From: Thraustochytrium sp. TN22
Lineage: Eukaryota; Sar; Bigyra; Thraustochytrida; Thraustochytriidae
Direction: 5' to 3'
Assembly (NCBI GenBank): GCA_013306675.1
Contig: JABLUY010000030.1
Span: 23,531-87,530 of the forward strand
Length of the DNA: 64,000 bases
This document shows positions 1-9,940 of this stretch, in pieces. Positions within the stretch are counted from its first letter, which is position 1; every line of letters begins with the position of its first letter. The notes under the pieces were generated by a model. It had not been told where the DNA came from, searched no databases, and saw nothing but the letters and a program-made list of their open reading frames with translations. Position numbers and translations under genes: made by a program.

Positions 1-3000
1 GCTGCGCGCCCTGTCCTCATCGCAAGCCGATGTCGAGCACCCGCAAGTCGCAGTTCCGGACGCGTCGCCGCCGCAAGGAGACGGACAATTCTCATTCCCT
101 GCTGGAGCAGACCGCGCCCGCGCGACACGCAAAGGCCAGCCACGCTGGACTCAAAGAAGATCCATCATGCCATCGCTGCTTTGAGGGCCCGTTGAGGGCC
201 GCTGAGCACATGTCATTTCCGAGGTGCCTGATGCCGCTCACGAGCGCGATCACCTCACCGTTGATGGTGCGGAGGTCGGCCCGGTCGCTTTCGCTTTCGG
301 TGTCCTCTTCGTTGGCAATGAAGAAGCGAGCCCGCCATCGGCATCGTCGCTACCGCCGCTCCCATCGGCGTCGCCGTCACCAACGCTGTCCTTTGCGCGC
401 TCTATGTTTCAACCTCCTGCCGCAATTGCTTGCGCGCCTTCGTCGGCGGGTGCGCGAGGCTGCTGACCTCACGTTGGTGAAGCACCTTTGCAAGACCCAT
501 CGTCGCGCAGCTGGGACTACGATCACGGTACAACATCCGATCTCCATTCTGACCGAGAAGAAGCTACAGCCCTACGCAGCGTACTTGAGGAGCTTGTTGC
601 TCGTCTTGTTAGTATTGTCCTGCATGCGACGCTCGTAGCCATCTTCGCGACGACCTTGTCCGTGAAGAGCACCAAAGAGTTCAAGGCTGAGTGGATCATG
701 ATGCAGGAGCCTGAAGCTTGAACCCCCCGGCCTTCCGCGCGGCAAGGTTCATGGCCTCTTTGGACACGACGCTTTAAGCTCGTCGTGGCGAGCCGTAAGG
801 CGAGCTCTGCCTGCCGCAGCCGCCGCGCCGCGACTGCTGTGACGTGGCGTGGATTCGAGAGGCTAGAGAACTTGCCTCTCAAGCTCGTGTCTGCAATCTG
901 CAGAGGAAGCAGTCCTGCCGCCGCGCCCTCGCCGCGCCGTAGCCGCCCCGCTGCACGCCGTCCCTCGGCAGGTGCTTGATGATGGGACACTGGCACTGCC
1001 ACTGGCAGTGAAGAAGGCCGAGGCCTTCAAGTTGTCAGAGTGCATTTTCGAAGGCGAAGTTCAACTTTCAGACTGGCAAAAGGCGGTGCCAGCCTCGCTA
1101 TGATGCAACGCGGCGCAGGGCCGGCCAGGGGTGGCTGGCGCGGCGCACGCGCGGCCGAGGGCGGCCGAGGCCAGCCAAGGCCGGCTCAGCGCACGCCGCG
1201 CGGCCCTTGCTGTGCGCTGGCAGTGCCCTTCGTCCGCGTCGCACAGGCCGCCGCCCATCATGAGGCAGTCGAGTCCCGCTCGCCCTCGCCATCGCGCAGA
1301 GATCCGCACGCGACTCTGGCCGGCGGGGCGGCGGCAACCGGGGCGGGCGGCCGCAGCCCGCCAGCTGGCAACTCGCTCGCACTGGCAGTGAGGCCGTGCC
1401 GGCCGTGCCACGTCAGTACTAGGCCTTGGCCGCCCTGCCAGTACGCAGAACAGCCTGGCCAGGACAGTACACGGCCCGGCCGGCCGCCGCCCAGCGCCTC
1501 CAAGCGCAACGCCCAGCAACGCCCAGCGACGCCCAGCGACGCCCACCAGCACGGCACTCATTCCGCCGCACACCCAGCTTCAAGTTCTGAGCCCGCGGGC
1601 CGTCCGAAATCCGTCAGCAGAACTTGAACTTGAACAGCTTCAAGTCTGGGCAAGTCTGGCAAGTCCGGGTCGGCAAGGGCAGCCAGAGCGCTGGCACTGG
1701 CAGTACCGTAAGGCTGCCATCATGGGGTACTAGACCGTGGCCTTCACCGCGGCCTTCACCGTGACCGTGCCCATGCATGCCGTCCGAGTCGAGCTTGGGC
1801 GCGGGCCCGGACACGGCAGCCAACGAGAGCACGCCCAGCCAGAGCACGGCCAGCGAGCGCACAGCCACGGAGACATTGGTCGACATGAGCAGGGTCCCGG
1901 ACTCGCCGACCGATACGAGCCTAGCCTCGCAGGTGCCGGTCAATGACATCGTGGCAAGTCGCATGCAGCGTAGCCGCGTGCGCGAGCTGCTCTTAGGCCT
2001 CGAAGAGGTCCTGAGCGCGGCAGCTAGGCCTGAGAGTGTCCCTTTGGCCGAGTTGCGTCAGATCACCCCAACCCCCGCGGGAGGCCTTGGTGGCGCAAGT
2101 CAACCTCGGCTCGCCCTCTACATAGAGATGCTCTTCTCTCTGTCGGTTCAGATGCTCTCGGACCAGGACTTCTCGTGCGTCATGAGCCTTGAGGTCTTCT
2201 TCTAGGTGCTCTGGCTCAGGTGTGCGATGGCACAGGGGATCATAATTGCGGTTGCTCGCGCGGGTGCCATTCTCTGTGCGAGACAACGAGCTGGCCTCGC
2301 CCGTAAGTTTGTCCTGCTGATCAGAGCAGAATCTCCACGACGGAGAACTCGATTGTGCGGCTGACTCGCTGCTTGATTACTGAGCGCTGACAGTAAGTGC
2401 AACTCAGACAAGCATCTCCGACAAGCGCATCGTCTTCAAGTCCAAGGCCACGCCCGAGAGATCGATACAATCCCTCGAATGCTGAACGCCCTCATCCCTG
2501 GCAACACCGAGAACATGTGCAACCCCAGTAGCCCACCGTCCTTGCGAGCCAACGCGGGCGACCAGCTGCGCTCGGCGGCCGTACTTGCCGGCATTTCGAA
2601 GAGCATGCACCCAATGCAGTGCCTTCCTAGTCGCAACGCCGCCGTTCCTCTGGTTCATCAAGGGCGGTCCGTCATCATGACAGACACACCGTCCACCCGG
2701 GATGTGCTCTTGGGCCGTGGCCCTCGCGCCCGGCGCAAGACTCTCTTGGTATGTTTGATTCGAGACTCTGTGGTCGCGTGCACAACTAACAGGCCGACGT
2801 GCAGGCTCCGACGAGGCTCGCCACGAGCGCTCCGATGACGACGCAGACGACAGCGCAGACTGAGAACAATGTGACGTCGGGCCAGGCTTGAATCCTAAGG
2901 TTGTCGTTCTCAATGCGGCCTGGGGAGCTACTGTTCCTTTTAGTCGGGTTTGCTGGACCCGTCTCGCCACTAACACTGCCAGAAGCTCTTCGAGCTGGTG

Positions 3001-3809
3001 CTTGTGCAGGAGCTCGCATGGCGCTGGGCATGGCTAATGGATGCCACAAGACAGATGTTGTATGGTTCCGAGCCACAGTCGCGGGCGCTTCTGGCTCGGG
3101 CCGCGCGAAGTAACCCACTTACGGCGGCGCTCAGGGTCAGAGCACAGGCTTGCGTGGTCGTTGCGTGGGCGCGACCCAGCCACTCGAAGAGGTCTGCGCA
3201 AAGACTCACACCAAGTACTTGCCCTTCACGCACATGGTCGCCTCTTTTCGGACAGCAGCAGATCCAAGAAGACTCGCCGCGGCAAGCGTCTCGCGAAGAA
3301 CAGTCCTCGTGAGAGCTCTCCGCCGACCAGCTGCCCTGTGACATCAGAAGGCGATGAGTCGATGCATGAGACATACCAGTAGGCATAAAGAAAAATACAT
3401 CGAATGCTTTTTGGGATACTGCACAGTATTTGGTCGCAAAATTGCAGCTCCGTACTGCCCCACGCTCAGACGGCAACTGCCATAATTGCTGTCCGCAACC
3501 GCCAATCTGGCAGTCCAAACCATCAAGTTCCCAGCCTGTGGACTGCCAAATCGCCGGTCGGCGGGGGGACGGGAACACTCCGTCCCCCCTTCCTAGCCTG
3601 CCCCCCCGCCGGGGGAAACCCGGAATTTGGCGGTCTGCCGACCGGCAAATCGGCCGAATTTTGCACTTATTTTCCAGCAAGTCCGGAGACCCGGACTTTG
3701 GCAGTGCTCCGATACCTTAGACGGCCGCAACCAAGCTGCACCAACGGCTAGCTCGCTCCGAGTCGCTAGCTACTCGGAGCACGGGAGCGGCGGTACGCAG
3801 GGCGGCATC
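1..3809. other. Long gene-free stretch with short palindromic motifs
   Basis: No open frame here shows a domain, a signal peptide or a composition that I recognise. The open frames on both strands look like by-products of high GC. The sequence is rich in short mirror-like words around CTGGCAGT (near 987-1003, 1213, 1380, 1690, 3508 and 3697) and has a cluster of inverted repeats at about 3531-3650, just before the first convincing gene. A diverged gene or an RNA gene could be hidden here. Confidence 0.5.
3531..3650. repeat. Cluster of nested inverted repeats
   Basis: A perfect 10-bp stem (3563-3572 with 3580-3589, GGGGGGACGG) closes a 7-nt loop. Around it, GCCGGTCGGC near 3553-3562 is complementary to GCCGACCGGC near 3637-3646, and GACTGCCAAAT (3541) nearly mirrors ATTTGGCGGTC (3625). 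It lies about 160 bp upstream of the first gene's ATG, so it may be a promoter structure or the remnant of a small inverted-repeat element. Confidence 0.6.
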
Positions 3810-5705
3810 ATGGGCGGCGAGGCCGTGGCCATGGCGGACGATGGCGCCGACTCGGAGTCGTCCGCCAGCGCGAACGAGGCGTATCTGGCGGACGCCATCC
3901 GGGACTTCGACGACGAGATCAGCGAGACCTCACTCATCGGCGAGCGCCCGCTCCTCAGAAGAGAGAAGACCATGGCTGCGCCGCAAGTGACGGTCGAGGC
4001 CGGCTCGCACGAGGAGAACGCGCACACGCAGGCTGCGCATCGAGCTGTCGCGCCGCAGATTACAAGTGAGCAGGTTCACAGCTCAGCCACGGAGTTCGCG
4101 CCGCCAGAGTCGTCGGGCTCGTCAGGAGGGCCAGCGCCACCAGCTTCGCATCCGACGCCCGAGGCGGTCGCTCGAGCTGCGGCTGAACTGCCTGATGACC
4201 AAGCTTCGGACTCGCCTGAGGAGCGCGAGCCTGAGGAGCGAGCTTCGGAAGCGAGTGACGTGCCAAATGCGCGTGCTCCACAAGCGCCTAGCCCAGAGCC
4301 TTCTGCTTCTTCTGGTGAACGGCTTGCTTCTTCATCGCCGCACCAGAACGGCGACGAGGCATCCGCGCTGGATGCAGGGCAGAGCGACAATATCGAGGTA
4401 AATGTGGCCGCAGGGCAGCGCGACAATATCGAGGTAAATGTACCCGAGACGCCCGAGTCAGAACCCGACTCGACGAGCCCTCGCATCGCCTCCCCCGAGA
4501 CAAGGTTCAGGGCGAGGCCCATCTCTGCTGGCGCATCAAGGACAAGGCCCATGTCTGCGGGTCTCACGAGGCCCTCCTGGCAGGCGAATGTCCCACGCAT
4601 TGAAGCGTCATCCATCTCCAATGCACCGGACTCGGCGCTCCAGACAAGGTCAAGGGTACGGCCCATGTCTGCTGGCGCGACGAGGCCTTCGTGGCAGAGA
4701 CTGGAGCCCGCGGCGAGTCTCCCGCGGCTCCGACCACATTCCGCTGCGCAAAAGACGATGAAGAGGACGCAGAGCACGTACTCGAAAATCCGTGCCCGCG
4801 AGGAGGCTTGGGACAGCACCTTCGTTCGCGCGAAGAGTCTCGAGGAGCCCGTGCGCGGGTCCGGCCACCGCGCAGTAAGGCAGCTTGCGGCTCGCTCGCA
4901 GCCTGAACGTAACAAGAAGAAGACGAAGAAGAAGAGGGTCGTGCGCAAGCGGCGACAACGCAGCGCGGGGGAGGCCAGCGAGGCTGCGGCGCTGCGCGCG
5001 GAGATCGAGGAGCTGTGGAGGTCGCTTCACGTGCCTGCGCTCGACCGCGAGTATTTTGAAAAGCTCAGCTTTACCGCGCGGCCGTCGCCAGCGACGCTTC
5101 GCCAGCTCAGGGAGCAGCGCGACCTGCTCCACAAACACCGCGACGACACGGTCGGCGTGCTGCGCTGTGTCACCAAGCGGGAAGACTGCCTGGAGCGACT
5201 GCTTCAGCTCGTCTCCCAGGAAGCTGCCGACGAGGAGCTCGTGCGCGAGCACGTTGCTGCTCTCCGCGTCGCAAGTATTGACGTCGTCCACAGCATCCGG
5301 CATTGGCGTGCGAGGCTGTCCAGGCCACAAGGTTTCATCTACAATGGTCACAGCTACCTGCTCAAGATGAACATTGATGCCAACGCGTACAAGAAGAAGT
5401 GGGACGCGCAGTGCAAAGACATTGTCTTCTTCACCGACAGCTCTGCCCCAGACGAAGAAGTGAGCAAGCTACTCGAGATGGTGCGCCAGGAGCACCACCT
5501 CCAAGTCGAGCTACAGCGAGAGCAGCAGCGCCTACGCGGTGCTGGCTACTACATCCCGTACTTTAGGGCTTCCACCGCTGCCGCTGCTCCTGCCGTCGTG
5601 TCTCGCGTTGAGGACAAGGAGGCCGTCGCGGGCGCAGAGGAGCACATGCGCATGCTGGAGGGTATCCGCCTCCAGATCAAGGCAAGCTTAACCAACAATG
5701 AGTGA
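3810..5705 (+). CDS. Uncharacterised protein with RPxSA repeats and a C-terminal helical domain
   Basis: A 631-residue protein that I do not recognise. The ATG at 3810 is preferred because the frame upstream of it reads through the GC-rich inverted-repeat promoter. Residues 1-225 are acidic and Ser/Pro-rich, with a short internal duplication of the form G-Q-x-D-N-I-E-V-N-V near residues 190-210. Residues about 230-310 carry four or more copies of a basic motif, R-P-[MI]-S-A-G or R-P-x-S-A, two of them followed by T-R-P-S-W-Q. A strongly basic stretch (KKKTKKKR-type) precedes a C-terminal third (about 385-625) predicted to be helical, ending in a conserved-looking segment with FIYNGHSYLLKM. 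Basic RP-S repeats are seen in some cytoskeletal or ciliary proteins, but that is only an analogy. The sulfatase gene converges on it from the right. Confidence 0.7.
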   Translation: MGGEAVAMADDGADSESSASANEAYLADAIRDFDDEISETSLIGERPLLRREKTMAAPQVTVEAGSHEENAHTQAAHRAVAPQITSEQVHSSATEFAPPESSGSSGGPAPPASHPTPEAVARAAAELPDDQASDSPEEREPEERASEASDVPNARAPQAPSPEPSASSGERLASSSPHQNGDEASALDAGQSDNIEVNVAAGQRDNIEVNVPETPESEPDSTSPRIASPETRFRARPISAGASRTRPMSAGLTRPSWQANVPRIEASSISNAPDSALQTRSRVRPMSAGATRPSWQRLEPAASLPRLRPHSAAQKTMKRTQSTYSKIRAREEAWDSTFVRAKSLEEPVRGSGHRAVRQLAARSQPERNKKKTKKKRVVRKRRQRSAGEASEAAALRAEIEELWRSLHVPALDREYFEKLSFTARPSPATLRQLREQRDLLHKHRDDTVGVLRCVTKREDCLERLLQLVSQEAADEELVREHVAALRVASIDVVHSIRHWRARLSRPQGFIYNGHSYLLKMNIDANAYKKKWDAQCKDIVFFTDSSAPDEEVSKLLEMVRQEHHLQVELQREQQRLRGAGYYIPYFRASTAAAAPAVVSRVEDKEAVAGAEEHMRMLEGIRLQIKASLTNNE

Positions 5706-6210
5706 ATCTGATCTGACACCACTTCATGCTGTGTGCTGTGGCTTGGGCGAAGGCCTCACCGCGACGCTGCCAAGCAGGGCCTTCCTGAACCTACGTCAAG
5801 CTCCGCCGCCGAGGCACCGAGCCGTCTGCTCAGCTGCCACTCGAAGTGCGCGCGCCGCCCTCGCCCATGAACAGGAAGTTGGCCATGTCGCTCTGTCCAC
5901 GACCCACGTCAATCCCTTTCGGGGGACGCCGCACTCACTGTCGGCGCTGACAGGCTGGCCAGCCGGCCCAGGGCATTGACCACGGCAAATTGCCAAACCC
6001 CAACCTACTTCGGCAGCGCGCGCGGGTGGCGCCTGGCGGCGCCTGGCGGCGCCGGCATTGCGGCCGGCGAGCACCTAGCGACCCGATCCAGCGAAGTGCG
6101 CTGCACAAGCTGCTGGTGCTTGTGCAAGGCAAGGCGCGCACGTACGTAGGTGCGTGCAGTACAGGCAGACATGATGATGATGCAAAGGGGCTATTTTCAA
6201 TCTGCCTTCA
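5706..6210. other. Convergent intergenic region
   Basis: This is the 505-bp interval between the stop codons of the RPxSA protein and the sulfatase. It must contain both 3' ends. I see only a short tandem of GGCGCCTGGC near 6030-6050 and ATGATGATG near 6170. No gene is apparent. Confidence 0.6.
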
Positions 6211-7806
6211 TCATGAAGAGAGCCGCAAGGCAACGGCAGGGTCTGACTTGAGAAAGTCTTTCTCGCTCCAGTCGTTTGATCTGCACGCTTTGACGTACGT
6301 GAGAACGTCGTCCTCCATCACTTCATCGTCCATGGTGTTGGTCTCTAGCAGACCGTCTTGCATGTCAAAGAGGTACATTTTGGAGCGCAAGGAATTCCAG
6401 GCGATGCGCGTCTTAGAACGACGAAAGAAGACGATGGCGCGAGTCGTCTTGAAGCGAACCGAGGCCGCGATGATCTTTGAGGACTGGTACGAGTCATACA
6501 CGGAGATCGCGGCTAGTTTGACATTGGACGCATCCAGGTCGGAAAAGAAGGGCGTAAGGTCAGTACCCGGCATGGACTGCGAGTACGAGCCCGAGATGCC
6601 AGCCATCGCGAAGAGGGTTGGCATAATGTCGACCGACTCGACCGGATTGTCGATGACGCCGCCGTCGGAGAGCAGCTTGGGGTGAGCCTGAAAGTAGGTC
6701 GCAGACGGCCTGATGATGAGCGGCGTGCGCGTCGCCTGCTCGAGCACCGTCTTCTTGGCCCACTCGCCATGGTCGCCGAGGTGGAAACCATTGTCGCCCC
6801 AGAGCGCGATGATGGTGTTGGCCTTGACGGCCGGATACTCGTCAAGCGCATCAAGGACCAGGCCAATCATGTAGTCCGTCTGCGATATGGCTGTGTAGTA
6901 GCCCTGCATGAGCATCGCCGTCGTAGAGGACGAGAACCCGGTGTACGCCTTGCGCACTTCCTCATTGGGGCTCCTCAGCGAGCGATCCGTAACGTCTTGG
7001 AACCATTCCAACCCGATCGCGTCCGCCTCGGCTGCAGCAGCCTTAAAGTCCGACACCTGGTGCAAATCTTGAAATTCATCGGCGACGAACCAGGGAAGAT
7101 GGGGCTTGTTGAATCCAACGGCCATCATCCACTTCTCGCCGCTCTCGGCCACCTCCCGGAGCTCGCGGATGGCATACTGACTTACGCAGTAGTCGATCTG
7201 CGCGGCGACCGGACCGTCCACAGAGACGATCTTCGCCTTGGACTGGCCCTTGGCCCTCGGAGCACTTGAGTGCTGGCACATGGTTGCGTTGCTGATGGTC
7301 TCTTCCACGCTGTAGACGACGTCGAAGCTGCACTCTGGCGTCTTTTTCTTCTTGTTCTTGTTCTCCTCGCAGAGATCGGGCTTGACCTCGCTCAATTTGC
7401 CAGAGGAGAAGGAGCTCGTGTCAAAGACCTTGCCGACCGAGATCGTCTTGTAGCCCTGGTCCCTGAAGTGGCCCGGCAGCGTCGTCCGGTCCTTATTCCT
7501 CGACCTGAAAGCAGGCTCGAAGTGGAAAATCCGAGTCTGTGCGACACGCAGCCCGCTCAGCATGCTCACCCTCGAGGGCGCGCACTCCGCAGAGCTCACG
7601 TGATGGTTTGTGAAGACGAAGCTCGCGTCGCCGGCGATGCGCTGGTCGATGTTCGGAGTCGAGGCTAGATCATCGCCGTACGCGCCCAATGCCGTGTTCA
7701 AGTCATCAGCGACAAACAGCAAAATGTTTGGCGTCACCGTGGCTGCCGCCGCGACGCCGCTCAGCACGGCCGCCAGCAGGCATCGCGCAGCCGCGACGCT
7801 CAACAT
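6211..7806 (-). CDS. Secreted sulfatase, iduronate-2-sulfatase/choline-sulfatase type
   Basis: A 531-residue type I sulfatase that should hydrolyse sulfate esters, probably on sulfated polysaccharides, outside the cell or in an acidic vesicle. A hydrophobic signal peptide (about residues 1-22) follows the chosen ATG; the longer open frame upstream is low-complexity and was not used. Family hallmarks are visible: the metal-binding pair D34-D35 in FVADDLN, the formylglycine motif C75-A-P-S-R (C-x-P-S-R, so formylglycine-generating enzyme is needed), NKPHLPW around residue 236, and the second metal site WGDNGFHLGDHGEW at about 336-349. The HGEWAKK sequence is typical of iduronate-2-sulfatase relatives. 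Length matches the family. Substrate cannot be read from sequence. It is convergent with the upstream gene and is followed by the secreted xylanase on the opposite strand. Confidence 0.9.
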   Translation of the reverse strand: MLSVAAARCLLAAVLSGVAAAATVTPNILLFVADDLNTALGAYGDDLASTPNIDQRIAGDASFVFTNHHVSSAECAPSRVSMLSGLRVAQTRIFHFEPAFRSRNKDRTTLPGHFRDQGYKTISVGKVFDTSSFSSGKLSEVKPDLCEENKNKKKKTPECSFDVVYSVEETISNATMCQHSSAPRAKGQSKAKIVSVDGPVAAQIDYCVSQYAIRELREVAESGEKWMMAVGFNKPHLPWFVADEFQDLHQVSDFKAAAAEADAIGLEWFQDVTDRSLRSPNEEVRKAYTGFSSSTTAMLMQGYYTAISQTDYMIGLVLDALDEYPAVKANTIIALWGDNGFHLGDHGEWAKKTVLEQATRTPLIIRPSATYFQAHPKLLSDGGVIDNPVESVDIMPTLFAMAGISGSYSQSMPGTDLTPFFSDLDASNVKLAAISVYDSYQSSKIIAASVRFKTTRAIVFFRRSKTRIAWNSLRSKMYLFDMQDGLLETNTMDDEVMEDDVLTYVKACRSNDWSEKDFLKSDPAVALRLSS

Positions 7807-8708
7807 CGAGCTCTTTCGGCGATGATGATGCACTGCTGCTCGGTCCAGTTGGCACGGGGGAGGGAGTTCCCCGCGCTCCCCTCCGCGCCTGCCAGGTCCT
7901 GGCCCCAGGGGGGGCAGCGCACGCGCCAGCGGCGCCACCAGTGTGACTGAGAAGACCTTACACACAAGCTGCGTGCAGCGCCGCCGAGCGGCGGCGAGCG
8001 AGCGAGCAAGTTAGGTTTGCGGAAGCAGAGGTTGATCGACTCCCACCACCCCGCTGCCAGCCGGGCCGAGCCGGCTGATGTTGCACAATCTCGGTGTTAG
8101 CGCGCTAAAGGAGACGATCCGTGCGTGAGCAACCCGTGAGTCCTTGTCGGTGATGCGGCCAAGGCGGATCGGACGGCATCATCTCTCCCGCAGGACTGTG
8201 CAAGCCGCCTTGCTGTTGTAGGCGCAACCACTAGCGATTCATTGCCGCACAGCCACCATGGCCAGCGATGGAGCTTGCCAGTGCCTCTGCGACCGCCGTT
8301 GCCGCCGTGGCACAACTGCTCCGGCTGGTGGCTCCGCGGCTCCGATTGGTAGAGCTGCAAGCTTTTGGTTGGGCTCCTCACCGCGCTGGACCGGCCCCTA
8401 CACCGGCCTCATTCGGCACGCGACCAGCGGCCGGCGGCAGACGCGCGTCGTGCGAAAAAGTTGCAGCGGCCGCCTGGCACTAGCTGAGGTGGTCGGCGCT
8501 CCGTGACTGCCGCATAGCTCAACTAACGTAACGCGTACAACTTGAACAGCGCGACCAGCCGCCACCACCCGGCCAGCCCAGCGCCTCCTTGGCGCGGCGA
8601 CGGGAAAAGTGGCAGCCAGCCTCAAGCCAAAGGCACCGCGACAGCCAGCCAGTCAGCTGGCCGAGCTTGCCCGAGCTCGGCCGCAGGCCGGCCGCCAGAG
8701 AGCGAGCC

Positions 8709-8715
8709 TATAAAA
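8709..8715 (+). promoter_or_regulatory. TATAAAA box of unknown transcript
   Basis: An isolated TATAAAA in a GC-rich setting with no recognised gene directly downstream. It could start a non-coding transcript running into the 8.86-8.99 kb repeat cluster, or be chance. Confidence 0.25.
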
Positions 8716-8859
8716 TGACTCCGGGCCGTCCTGTCGAGTCAAGGGCCCGTGCCTGTGCTGGCCTGTGCTGCTTCTTCAAGCTGGGGTTGGCTCGCCCTGC
8801 CACCAGTGGCTGCTGCTGCAAGCGTGATGCAGGCTGTGTCTGATGCTCGGACTCGCCAT

Positions 8860-8985
8860 CAAAGGACCGCGTCTGGAGCAGACTCGGAGGACCGCGTCTG
8901 CAACATACCAGACGCGTCTGCAACATGCCAGACGCGCCTGCAGCATGCCAGACGGAGGACCGCGTCTGCAACCGGCTGCCGGCGG
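8860..8985 (+). repeat. Short degenerate direct repeats, GTCTGCAACATGCCAGAC type
   Basis: At least four imperfect copies of a unit of the form CGCGTCTGCAACATGCCAGA follow one another with variable spacing. Each unit is itself partly self-complementary (GTCTG...CAGAC), so a transcript would form small hairpins. Confidence 0.65.
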
Positions 8986-9637
8986 CCACCGTATCTGGTG
9001 GTGGCAGTGCGCCGAGTGCGCCAGCGGCCAGCGTGCGCCAGGAGGTGCACACGTCCTGGCGTCTCGAAGCGGCCGCCGCCGGCGCCTGCTACTACTGGCA
9101 CGGGAAGGGCGCGCGCTGTGGCTAACAGAGCGCGCCAGAGCGCGCTGAGCCGGCCGAGCCCACGCGTGCGCGAGGTGGGAGCAGAGGGCGAGCGATCAAC
9201 TGTGCCCGGTTGAGCACGCTTGCTGCCGCTTGGTGGGCTTACAGTTTTTTAAGTGAGTGAGTGGACACTGGACACCGTCAGCGGCGCTGACTGATTTTCT
9301 TTCTCTCTTCCAATGTGAAGAAGGACTCAACTTGAAAAAGGCCTAACAAAGGTAGGTGAGCTAAGCTGAGCCTGCCATCATCATGATCAGCCTGAGTCCA
9401 TGGTGATTGCACCCGGACACCAAGAGCACGCGCGTGCGCGCGCGCAGCGCGATGGGCGGGTGAGCGTGAGCGGGCAGCCACTGGCTTGTCAAAACCGCGC
9501 AAGAGAGACAAATAAGACAGTCGGGCACGCCTGATTGATCTCTGCTGATGGGTGGATCCTGGACGCAAGGCATGATTGCCATTGACTGGGCTGGAGACTG
9601 GAGTGCGAGGACCCAGCCAGTGCACGTGCTTGAGGTA

Positions 9638-9643
9638 TATAGG
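9638..9643 (+). promoter_or_regulatory. Putative TATA box of the xylanase gene
   Basis: TATATA in an otherwise GC-rich stretch about 300 bp upstream of the xylanase ATG and in the right orientation. The spacing implies a 5' leader of roughly 270 nt. Confidence 0.35.
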
Positions 9644-9940
9644 TGGAGAGGCAGCGCCGCCAGCGCGCGCCGCGCCACGCGCGACAGCCCTCTGACAATC
9701 GCGGCAGCGCTCTCGGGAGGAGCAAATCGAGTAGCGAGGCAAGACGTCGCGCACGGGCAGTAGCCTGGGCGGGCGGAGCCTGGGCGGGCGGCGTTGACGA
9801 CGCCCACCCCGCCGTGCGTGACCCAGCCTCGCCGCGCGCGACGTTGCGGGTGCTGCGACAAACCTGCAAGAGCAAGAGCTCCGAGGACGTGGGGCGGGTC
9901 GTCGTACGCGCCTCGCTGCCCAGGACACCAGCTCATCATC

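Larger units (their letters stand above)
7807..9940. other. Divergent intergenic region between sulfatase and xylanase
   Basis: About 2.1 kb without a recognisable gene. It must hold the sulfatase promoter (with a GAGC tetranucleotide run at 7994-8010) and the xylanase promoter (TATATA at 9638-9643). A second TATAAAA lies at 8709-8715 and is followed by a direct-repeat cluster at 8860-8985. This leaves room for an unannotated transcript, but I could not identify one. Confidence 0.55.

Noticed and set aside
1777-2205. Possible 142-residue protein
   Set aside because: The N-terminal half is Ser/Thr/Ala-rich and the rest has no recognisable motif. One GC-driven frame among several overlapping ones.
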